From Astropecten irregularis (lineage: Eukaryota > Echinodermata > Asteroidea > Paxillosida > Astropectinidae): a stretch of 64,000 nt of DNA. A model generated the notes under the pieces. The model was not told the DNA's origin and searched no databases. It saw only the letters and a list, made by a program, of their open reading frames with translations. This document shows positions 23,601-35,600 of this stretch, one piece after another. The stretch's first letter is position 1, and each line of letters opens with the position of its first letter. The position numbers and the translations under genes are program-made. The stretch lies in the NCBI GenBank assembly GCA_963971285.1, contig OZ020260.1:10698798-10762797 (forward strand), in the 5' to 3' direction.

Positions 23601-26600
23601 AGTGAGTAATGTCACGACTTGACACTAGAATAAATGCACCTTCTTGTTCCAGAAATTTGCATCAGACAATAACCCTGCAAAAAAACAAAACACTGCTCGG
23701 TAAAGCAAAACAATTCCTGTCCTCCTTCCGACAGCCACATGCAACTGGGAATCGAAAGGAAAACTGCCAAAAAAACAAGATAGAGGGCGGCAGCAGTAGC
23801 GTCATTCCACACCACGGACGTCTCATACAGAAGGCGAGCTAAGGGAGGCAAATGACCATAAAGCAGCGACAAGCAGCCGATGATGATTGATGATTGATGA
23901 TGGCGGAGTTGATGGAGTGGATGGGGGAGGAGATATCGGAATGTAATACTCTCTCTTACCCTGGGACCAAACCCAATGAGCTTGAGGATTGCCTCAATAG
24001 TGAAGAGAACTGTAAATGCTATATTCAAGTACTTCAGTATGTCTGTGAATTCCTGCTGGGCTTTGTACGTCTGAGGTAAGTGGAACAGGCAAATCATATT
24101 GCCCAAGACATTGACAAGGTTAGTATGAACGGGATAAAATACACAGCAACGACTTTCAAAGCATTCTGCCTAAGATGTTAGTGATAGACTTTTCTTCTTG
24201 TTGACCCCTCTGTAGTATCCTTACGCATTTTTGTGGCTGTCATGACACATGACATTATGGGCAAATCGCAACTATTAACTGCATACTGTTATTGCGCTTT
24301 TCGCGACAGTTGACCGTTGTTTTTAATAACTTTTTTTGTACATTTCACTTGATTTCTAATTATCGTAAACTAAAGCAAGAAATATTTTTTCAGAAAAAAT
24401 CATGCCACTATAAAAACACACACTTGAAAATATGCGCAGATTTGTGTTGTACGATGTATTGTTAAACGTCATTATAATGCATGTGCAAACATCGCATAAC
24501 GAAACTGCACAGATATTTGGGAATTTGTGATGACGTACAATGTATCAAACATCACAAATATGAGCAAAGATATTTCTGATGTTCGATGTTCCTCCTGCGC
24601 CACATTTCTTTGCCATCTTGCACATGATATTCATAGTTAATTACACACTGTCAGTAATGTAATGCGCGCCCCAAGTGTCATGTGTCATGGCGACCAACGC
24701 ATTTCGCACTGGATACGAAACCACACTATAAGCACCTTACGTGAAAACGCAGGTGCCTATAAACTCACTGCAAGATCTTGGGATGAAGAGGATAATCTCA
24801 AAAAAATGTTAATCAAACATCAATTTAGTTATTGTAAAATTATCTTCGTTGCTAATGATGTCATCTGTGTCCTTGTCTGCCTGTCAGTCGGGCTGTCAGT
24901 TTGTCATCAGAGGCCAATTTCATAAATTGTGCTTAACACAACAAATTGCTTAGCACAAAAATAGCTTGCCCAATATAACAAACCACCATTGAAAATTCCA
25001 TTTGATATTCATGGTCAGCGAACAACAGCCAAAGAACAATTGCAAGTGATACACAACACACGGAAATTTGGTTGTTAATCCTGTTTTTACTAAGACAGAA
25101 ATGTCATGCTTAGCGATTTTTTGTGGTAAGCAGCTTTATGAAATTGACCCCAGGAGGCAATTTACACGGCCCTGCTCAGCACAAAAACTGTTAACCATGA
25201 AATTCTGTCTTAATAAAACAGCTTGGAGTTAGAAGGGCCTGATTACGCGTTTCAATCCTAGCAGGATCCTTCTTCTTGTCATTTAGCCTTCGATAAAGAT
25301 CCTGCTAGGATCAAAATGAGTCAGGCCCTCCTAAGATTACTTCAAGATTACTTCAGAGGGGATATTCCTCATTCTGCACTAGCAGGTAGAATATTAAGCC
25401 ATACTTCACAGATAACAATAATCCATCTGTTTGTTGGTCTGTCTATCACGTTATATGTATGTCTAGTCTGTAATTTGTAGCCAAGTACAAAATAATTCAA
25501 CCAACAAAATGCCAAGTCAAGTTCCAAATACACATCACAATCACACCATAAGCAGAATTCTAAAGTAATCTCTCCCCACCTGTTGTGGCTTGGGTCTACT
25601 AGTTCATACCTACATGTACCCCAGACGGTAAATACTATATGCAAATTCCCCTATGCCAATTTGCTATCCGGTGAAAAGACATGATCAACTGTGGTGCACC
25701 TTGACCTCCCACAATCCATACCGCCACAACAGCCATTTTCGTCCTTTTCTCAGTGCCTCTACGAAATTGATGTGCCCTTCAAGGAATTTGCATATTAGGT
25801 GCGTTTCACACACACCAAAGTGTGATTATTTGCATCGCGATTCAAGTCGCGATTATTTTGTGGCGTGTCCACACAGGCAGAAAAATTGCGACCCAAATCG
25901 CACCGGCATGATTTCTTCATGAAAACTGCGCGTGATTTTAATGTGTTACGTATATCGATCGCAGCTGTGATGACAGGAAGTTCGCCTAACATGCGCCTTG
26001 CATGATGGGATATAAAAAAAACTTGGTGTATTTTTTCCTGCACCGTTCACACAGCAAATAATCACGACTATTTTCAAAAAGACGCACTATTAGTGTGTAA
26101 TTTTGTGTCCACAAAAAAACAAACAAATAAGTGTGATTATTTGCATTGTGATTTGAATCGCGAACCAAACAACCACGCTTTTTTGGTGTGTGTGAATGCA
26201 CCTATTGAAGTAACCATCTGGGGTAGGTTGAATGCAGTAGACTGCATAATACGCAAACCCTGTGTGTAAAATCTCAATGATCTAAACCTATTGGTTGGTC
26301 TGCGAGTCAGTCACCCTGTCTATGTCTCTGTGTCTGTGTAAATACCTTCATCATCAGCGCTATGGTATTCAGAGCGATGAGCAACATGATGAAGTACTCA
26401 AATGGCTGAGACACCACTAGCTTCCAGACTTTGTACTTGACGGAGTTCTTGTTGGTTGGTACGAAGCCATCCGTTGGCTTAGCATGGATGCAGAACTCTA
26501 TGCATTGTTTCTGTATGACAAACCAAGGATTGGATTAATTAACTGAGTTTAACATGTTCATATTTTGGTTGTAGTGTGCTTTCCACAAGTGGCTGTAATA

Positions 26601-29600
26601 CCCGAACATACTGAAGGAATTTTGATCACAGAAAGTTGAACAAAATCTTAGATGTTATTACCACCAGCTTTAAAAGCCACGTTTTCCGAAATATTACAAA
26701 TAAAGAGTGCTTTTTTCCTTGAGACAATTTAGGAGATGGACTGATGGAGCAAAATGTTACTGCATGCAATGTCAACATTTAGCTGAGTGCTTGTGAGAGT
26801 GCACATGAAAAAAAAATTGTGCGCTGGCTCAGGTGGGATTCGAACCCAGGACCTCATGCTTACTAGTGCAGATGCTATACTGCTATAGGCCAGCGAGCTA
26901 GCTGGGGTCAGCGGGAAGAATCAAATTCAATATTGTGGCAGGTACCGCAATTAATCATGAATATTAATGATTTTGGTTGGGTGATGGATAATATGCCGAT
27001 TAGGCTTGCCCTTCACCGACGTGGATGACCACTGCATACTCACTGCATATGCACATGAAACAATCATGCGCTGGCTCAGGTGGGATTCGAATCAACGACC
27101 TCCTGCTCATGTGCACTCACAAGCACCGACTGTGCAGTGCTCATTGATGTCGTTGAAGGGAAAGCCTAATTTAAGGTGACCAGACGTCCCCGATTTCCGG
27201 GGACAGTCCTCGATTTGACAGTGCCGTCCCCGATGAAAAATTGTCCCCGAAAATGTCCCCGATTCGACGAAATGCCCCCGAAAATTGTAATTGTCCTAAA
27301 AAAAAAAACTGAACACAAATGCTGTGCTGAACAAGATCAATTCTTCAGAGAAGTATGCGAAGACAACCGCCTATAAGACATGCAAGTATGTAACTCACTC
27401 ATGTCAACTGGACAAGATGTCCATAGATGCCACCATTTTGCCAGTAGGCACCATCTGGATCCAATTTTTTTTTTAAATTACACCCCTCCCCCAGGGCACG
27501 GATCACTGTCCACGGATCATGGTCACCTTAGCCTAATTAGCATATTATCTATCTCTCAACCAAAATCATTAATATTCATGAACATTTAGCTTCCATGTGA
27601 TATTCATAAATGTTGGAGTGAGGAAACAGCACTGACTCGGCATGATTTCAGGTCCAGAGAGACTCAACATGAATTATGATAAGGGACTCAGACAACATTT
27701 GTGGAAGCAGGCGAAGAAGAAAAACCTACCTGGTTCTTGTCAATGTCTCCATCTTGGAAATCTTTGTCCCCTTGCTCCTGAAACGTGATGATGATCAACG
27801 CCACGAAGATGTTCAGGAAGAAGAAAGGGAAGATGATGAAGTAGACAACGTAGAAGAAGGCCATCTGGAGGTTGTTGTAAGGTTCCGGTCCCCGACCTTC
27901 CTCTGTTGCATCGATGGAGTGCTCCAAGACACTGGAATGGAAGCAGAGAGAGGTAGTTACAAGGACTACTTGAGGCAAGGAACTAAGGATTTCGGGATCA
28001 CAGCCTCTTTCCGGTAACTCTGTGGCATGCTCCAAGAAACTAGGACGGAAATAGAGGAGGATCGGGAGAAAGGAGACAAAGGATCGGAGAAACATCTCCA
28101 AGACACTGGAATGGCAGCAGACAGAGGTAGTTAAGAGGACTGCTTAGCAGCCTCTTTCCATTAACTCTGTGGCATGCTCTAAGAAACTACGACGGAAATA
28201 GAGGAGGATCGGGAGAAAGGAGGCAGAGGATCAAAGAAACATCTCCAAGACACTGGAATGACAGCAGACAGAGGTAGTTAAGAGGACTGCTTAGCAGCCT
28301 CTTTCCATTAACTCTGTGGCATGCTCTAAGAAACTACGACGGAAATAGAGGAGGATCGGGAGAAAGGAGGCAGAGGATCAAAGAAACATCTCCAAGACAC
28401 TGGAATGACAGCAGACAGAGGTAGTTAAGAGGACTGCTTCAGGCAAGGAACTAGGGTTTCAGGATCACAGCCTCTTTCCAGTAACTCTGTGGCATGCTCC
28501 AAGAAACTAGGACGGAAATAGAGGAGGATAGGGAGAAAGGAGGCAGAGGATCAAAGAAACATCTCCAAGACACTGGAATGGCAGCAGACAGAGGTAGTTA
28601 TTGAGGACTGCTTCAGGCAAGGAACTAGGGTTTCAGGATAGCAGCCTCTTTCCAGTAACTCTGTGGCATGCTCCACGAAACTAGGACGGAAATAGAGGAG
28701 GATCGGAAGAAAGGAGGCAAAGGATCCGAGAAACATCTGGAGGTAATGTTTACAGAGTTTCAAGTATTTTCTAAGATTCCATTAAGGTATGACGTGGATG
28801 TGTCCTTGATAAAATGACAATCCCCAAGAGAAAATATGTCTACCAAAAATACCAAAAATATGTCCTTGCAAAACATAATACAATTATTATAATAATCTGG
28901 GAGGCTAATCATCGTTACGCGTAGCTGGGGTGCTGAATTATGAAGGATGCGGCTACAACATGATCGAGTTGACAGCGGCACCCTTGGCTGCTAGCACAAT
29001 TCAACACATATATGATCACGGAGCACAGCCTGAGATCGAAGTGTTTGATTTTTGTGAAGGGAGAAAAACCGGAGAACCCAGAGAAAAACCCTCGTAGCAT
29101 AGGAAACAACCAACGCACAACTCTTCTCAACCCAGGCGACATTGGTGGGGTGCTGTGGCCTAGTGGTCTGGCATGTTGAACTACAGGTGGTTAATCTACA
29201 GATTGTGGGTTTGAATCCAGCCATGGTTTAATGGTACTTGCGTCCTTGGGCAAGACGCTTTGCTCCTCTTCAACCAGGTTTAAATGGGTACCTGCCAGGG
29301 TAGAGATGGCTTTGTGGTTTGATTAGCCTCTGTGCACTGAATACGGCAGCCAGGGCTGTATACTCCCCAGGGAGTTGAGATTGTTTCAGGAATGTAATAC
29401 TAATTGTAGCCAAATGACCAGGGATAATAGTAATACGCGCATAGAGACATCTTACGTTGATTGTGATATGCGCTATATAAAAACGGTTAATTATTATTAT
29501 TATTGGTGAGAGGCGAGTGCCTAACACACTTGCCACCTATGCCCCCGAAGAAAGAGGTACTATAGGGTACAACCTCCTTTAACTGCATGGTACCGTGGCA

Positions 29601-32600
29601 AGGACCTACTTGTTTTGAGATTTGTATTTAGATAATACTCACTCTGGCCAACCCTCTCCAGTGGAGACAGTAAACAATGTCAGGAGTGCTGCAAAGACGT
29701 TGTCGTAGTTGAAGTCATAAGACTCCCATACCCTTGGCTTGGTATCAATAATCATGTCTCCCTCGTAGATGAAGTAGTTCCCCCTGCAAACAAACACAAT
29801 AACCAAGTTACTTCTGGGGTCAACAGAAAAGCTTCGAGACAAAGAGAAGGAGATAAAAATGGACTCAGTACTACAAGAATTAGAATCCAGTTGGTTGATT
29901 AAAGGGACGGTGTTTCCAAAACTGGACCCTTGCTGGAAAGAGGATGCTGTATATGAAATCCCATGCGCCAGATGTTGAGAATCTTATATTGGCAAAACAG
30001 GTCGCACTTTTGGCATAAGATTGGAAGAACATCAGAAGGAGGTCAACAAGTTTGAACACACACTGACCATACACCAGAGCAACTCGCAAGGAGTCCTCTA
30101 CGGAGCAGCATAAATCAGCCATCACAGACCATGTCGTAGACACCAACCACAACATTGATTCGGACAATGCAAAAATCATAGACCGGGAATCAGACAAAAC
30201 CACCAGATGGCTAAAGGAATCCGTTTGGATCAGGAGGAGAGGTGACCAACAGGGACGAGGGGCCTACAAGTTACATAACATCTTTGACGGTCTCATTACC
30301 ACGACCTCTACGGCAGTCTCCATCAACGTCAATGAAAGGACAGTGAGCAGTGGTATGAGTCGCCAGTCTGATGAAACTGATAGCTTATCAGTGAAACATC
30401 ACTAAATAGTGAGTACAATATTCTATCTTTACACTGGATTTGACATAATGAATCTCCAAAAATATCTGTCAATCTACAATCCAGATGAATATGTCTAAAG
30501 AAAAGAGTGTTTCCAAACAATTGCTGGAAGTCAATGTATTCAATTCATTCTTTGGGAGGATGCAAGGGAAAGGATCAATGCATCGCTAACAATGCCATTG
30601 GTTTCTCCTTAACAAAGGAAGAAGGATTTAGCAGTAAGGAAGTCCAATAGCTTACTTGCACTCGCTCTCTTGGTGTTTGGAGGGATCCGTGCAATGGAAG
30701 AAGCGTCCCTTGTAGAGCTGGACACCGATCACAGCGAAGATGAACATGAACAGGCCATAGACTATAGCGATGTTGGTCACATTCTTGACAGAGTTCACCA
30801 CACAGTCGAACACGGCCTGAGACGGACACAAAGGGCATATTAAATCAAAGCTGAACATTGGAAATGGCAGGTTAAGGTTATCCAGTGATCCTAGGATCGT
30901 CCACCTACAAATGAACATTGTCAAAATCATTTACAAGCCCGCTAAAATCTCATCACTGTTATTAGTTGTGTGAACCTGGGGCCGATTTCACTAAAAACGC
31001 TATGCGATGATTGCTAAATCCAAATCCATCGCTAAACGAAAAACCGATCGCTTCTTTGCTTAGCAATTTTCCGTTTAGCAATGGATTTGGGCTTAAGCGA
31101 TGATCGCAAAGCGTTAGTGAAATCGGCTCCTGGACTTCATTTTAGCATAATGTGTCCGTTTATTCAATTTGGGCAATATCTGTCGACTCTCTTCAGATGC
31201 GCATTTTGTTGACAAATTTTGTGACTTGTGATTGGCCAACGTGTTGCAATTAACTCTTGGTGGTGCACTATTTGGAATCAACTGAATTTAGCAATGAAGG
31301 TTAACGACCAAAGCTTCATGAAACCGATTCCTACCGAGCAGATTTCACATTTCTGTATTCCATGAGGGTAAGGATAGTGACTTTATAATTTGGGAGGCTT
31401 ATCATCCTTACTTGCAGCTGGGGTGCTGAATTGCGAAGGATGCGACTTTAACGTGATCGAGTAGCAGGCTTTCTTGGGCGCCTTTGGCTGCCAGCCACAT
31501 CAACCCATATATGACCAAGGAATACAGCCTGAGATTGAAAGTGTTTGATTTTTGTGGAGGGAGGAAAACTAGAGAACCCGGAGAAAAACCCTTGTAGCAT
31601 GGGAAGAACCAACGCAGAACTCTACTCACATATGACCCAGGCCGGATTCGAACCTATTACCTATGCCCCCCTTTGGCCTGAAGGAGATAGCTCCGCTGTC
31701 CTCAACTCACCTTAAGCTTGGGAACTCTCTTGATGGTCTTGAGAGGTCGTAACACACGGAGTACCCTGAGTGACTTGATGGTATTCAGGTTCTTACTAGC
31801 TCCAGTGTTTTCTTCATCCCCTTGTCTGTTGAGAGAAGGCCCAAAGACAGTTTAGTCTAACGGGTGATGACTGTCATCAGTCAGAGATGTGTTGGAGTGG
31901 CAGTCCTGATTTGTGCTCGACCAACAGATTTCAATATTTTTTGATGCAGGACAGATTGTGGCTGCTGCCTTTCTGGGTGCTAAAAGGCAATCAATCAATT
32001 AGTGGGAGTATGTGCCGCGGCAGCGCATTGCAGCATCTACCTTCGAGAGGTACTCCTCCGGTCTCCTGATGGCCAGCCAAGCAACCCTTCCCATCTCGGC
32101 AAAATACTGATCCATCTGACGCAACCACATGTCATGTGGATGCCCTACTGGCTGAGTCCTACCAGTAGGTTCTCTCAGAGAGAGAATCCATCTGGCAGGA
32201 TCACTCACAGGGAATCTAGCCACATGACCGTTCACTCGCATCTGGCGCTCACGTATCATGCAGGTAATAGGTCTCATCTGACTCTCCCTGAGTAACCTCT
32301 CGTTAGACACACGGTCCGACCAGCGGTACCCAAGGATCCTCCTCAAAGACCCAGTACCAAAGACATTGAGTCGTCTCCCCTAGCCCCCAGTCAAAGTCCA
32401 TGTCTCACAAGCATAGAGTAAAACAGGCAAGACCAGGGACCTGAAGACCCGAATCTTGCTAAAAAGCACTGCCATCTAATCTCCTATTCAGAGCTGAACT
32501 TACGATTGTGTAACACCAAAGGCGACCAATGCACAAACGACGACGACGGAATCCAGAATATTCCAGATGTCCCGACAGTAAGACCCTGGATGAAACAGGA

Positions 32601-35600
32601 GGCCCATGTCCAGGATTTTTAACATCATCTCGATGGTGAAGATGGTGGTGAAGCAGTAGTCAAAATACTCCAGGACCTGAGAGGATGACCAGATGAAGGA
32701 AAATATTAAGTTTTTACTGTTCATACATGTACCTCCTTCAAGAAACATGATGTTTGAGTTAGGAGCTGTTTCTCATGATCAACCTATACCCGATAAGAGT
32801 GCCTTTTGATACCTCCCATAAGATGAATTTAAAGATAATCTATATCTTGAGGATGCCATGCCAAAAAAAGCCTCTTATAAGTGGCGAGCCCTTTCTAATT
32901 TCATCATCTTCAACAGCCGACTCTGATGCTGCAACGTAACAGCCATCTTACATCAACAAGTCAAGTTGATGTCCGTTGATACAGTAACAATTATCTGTGA
33001 AAATTTCAGTCCCATACGTTGCCCACTTTTTGAGAAAACAGTGAAAAACAGCCACAGTATTTCTAAAGTCTTTTCTCTTTTATTTTTGATCTTTTAAAAG
33101 ATCAAAAAGATTTTCTGTAGTTGTTTTACTAATTTCTGGATAAATACAGCATTTCAGGCGGAACAATTTTAACGGTATGTTTCTACCACCACCATCTTCA
33201 TACCCTGAAAGTTATACCTAAATCTGTGAACATTTCTGTTTTGGTTTCTTACCAAAGTATGATACTACCTTTAATACCTCAAGAGGCATCTCTAAGGTCC
33301 CTCACTGATGCCTCTCGAATGAAAGTATTCCTGTGGGAGGCATCATCAGGGAGGAATATAGACTCTTGCCTCCCATCCAGGGAGCTAACATCAAGGTCTT
33401 ATGAAAGGTCACAAGAAGTTACTACATTTTCATTGACTACTCAGAACGCAAGTTTCAGACCGTACCTTGTTGTAATCACTTTTCGTGTCGATTGGGTCCT
33501 CCATGGCGAGTGTTATACTACTCAGGGCAATGACAACCATGATGAGGAAATCGAAATAACGAAGGTTGACGACATAGTGGCAGAATCTCCGAACCCTGGA
33601 TGTTAGAAAGAGCAGGTTATCGGTAATTATATACAGACAGGTCCAACTATTAAAAACATTTGCAGGATAAGAGGAAAACAATCAACCTTTTGGACTAGTT
33701 TGAAACTATGGGTCATTGGAGTATCAGTACAACAGGACATGGCTCAAACCAGGAATTGCAAGAGACAAGAGGATCGGTTTGATGTAACAAAGACCATCAG
33801 GGAGTTTGAGGAGTCTGACTTGAGAGTAAGATCCGGTTGAAGGTGAGGTAAGATTGGTACAACAGGTAATTAGAGTAAGGGTATAGGAGTAGGAATGAAA
33901 ATATCATCAGGTGATTGTAGGTTGAGAAGAGGATTGAACCGTGGACCTATGGATTGGTGGCAATGTAGGGATCGAATCAGAGTGACTAGGGGTAGTAATC
34001 AGGATGCCATCAGGTGATTGTAGGAATTGAGAAGAGGATTGAACCTTGGACCTGTGGATTGGTGGTACTGCTGGGAATCAGAGTGGTAGCGGTAGGAATC
34101 GGAATGTCATTAGGTGATTGTAGGTTGAGAATGGGATTGATCCTTGGACCTTTGGATTGCTGGTGCTGCAGGGAATCAGAGTGATAGGGTAGTAATCGGG
34201 ATGCCATCATGTGATTTTAGGTTGAGAAGAGGATTGAACCTTGGGCCTATGGATTGCTGGTACTGTAGGGAATCAGAGTGATAGGGGTAGGAATCAGGAT
34301 GCCATCATGTGATTTTAGGTTGAGAAGAGGATTGAACCTTGGGCCTATGGATTGCTGGTACTGTAGGGAATCAGAGTGATAGGGGTAGGAATCAGGATGC
34401 CATCATGTGATTTTAGGTTGAGAAGAGGATTGAACCTTGGGCCTATGGATTGCTGGTACTGTAGGGAATCAGAGTGATAGGGGTAGGAATCAGGATGCCA
34501 TCATGTGATTTTAGGTTGAGAAGAGGATTGAACCTTGGGCCTATGGATTGCTGGTACTGTAGGGAATCAGAGTGATAGGGGTAGGAATCAGGATGCCATC
34601 ATGTGATTTTAGGTTGAGAAGAGGATTGAACCTTGGGCCTATGGATTGCTGGTACTGTAGGGAATCAGAGTGATAGGGGTAGGAATCAGGATGCCATCAT
34701 GTGATTTTAGGTTGAGAAGAGGATTGAACCTTGGGCCTATGGATTGGTGGTACTACAGGGAATCAGAGTGATAGGGATAGGGGTAGTAATCGGGATGCCA
34801 TCAGGTGATTGTAGGTTGAGAAGAGGATTGAACCTTGGACCTATAGAATGGGAATCAATGTGATTGAACAGTAAACGTACGGATTGGTGGTACTGAAGAT
34901 GAAGAGTGAGCTGTAAGGGACCATCTCCTTGGGACCAAATTCATCGTCCTCAGTGACACCTTCAGCTTCTGCAAAACAGAGGATACAAGATGTCATATTG
35001 ATCAACCCTATCACTGACTTACCTTCATCTATCGCAAATACAATTGCCACTTATATTCCACACAAGTCACAAACCTACTCATCTCTTTCTGCTCTTACGC
35101 AATCACCAATCAATCTACAACCTAAAGAACCCTTTGCCCCATAATACACCGATCCATTAGGCCACGCCCCTTGACAAATTGACCAATCACAACGCATCAT
35201 TTAAGGTCCGACAAATTGCCGCCATTTTGTCCGACAAAATGTTTCAAATTGTGTACTACACACTTTTCGTATAGTTTTCTTTTGTTTCTTTTCTTTTACA
35301 AACCCGAGTTTTAATCTTAACCACGGTCAAGCGGTACTTATATTTTCATTATATTTCTGACTCTCGATGCCCTGGCTGAGAGGAAATGTACATTTTTGAC
35401 CTTTTCCAAAACCAAAGTCCAACGGAAAGTGGAGCTTTCGGTGGTTGAGAGTCTGCATCGCTTTGTGTATTGGCGATTGTGACACATTGTGGGTGCATAC
35501 GTTGTTGCTTGGACGTTGCCATGGTGGGCGTGGCCTACTGGATCGGTGTATTAATTCCAAATTCATATCGGTACATATCAAACACAATTTCATCCCTTCC

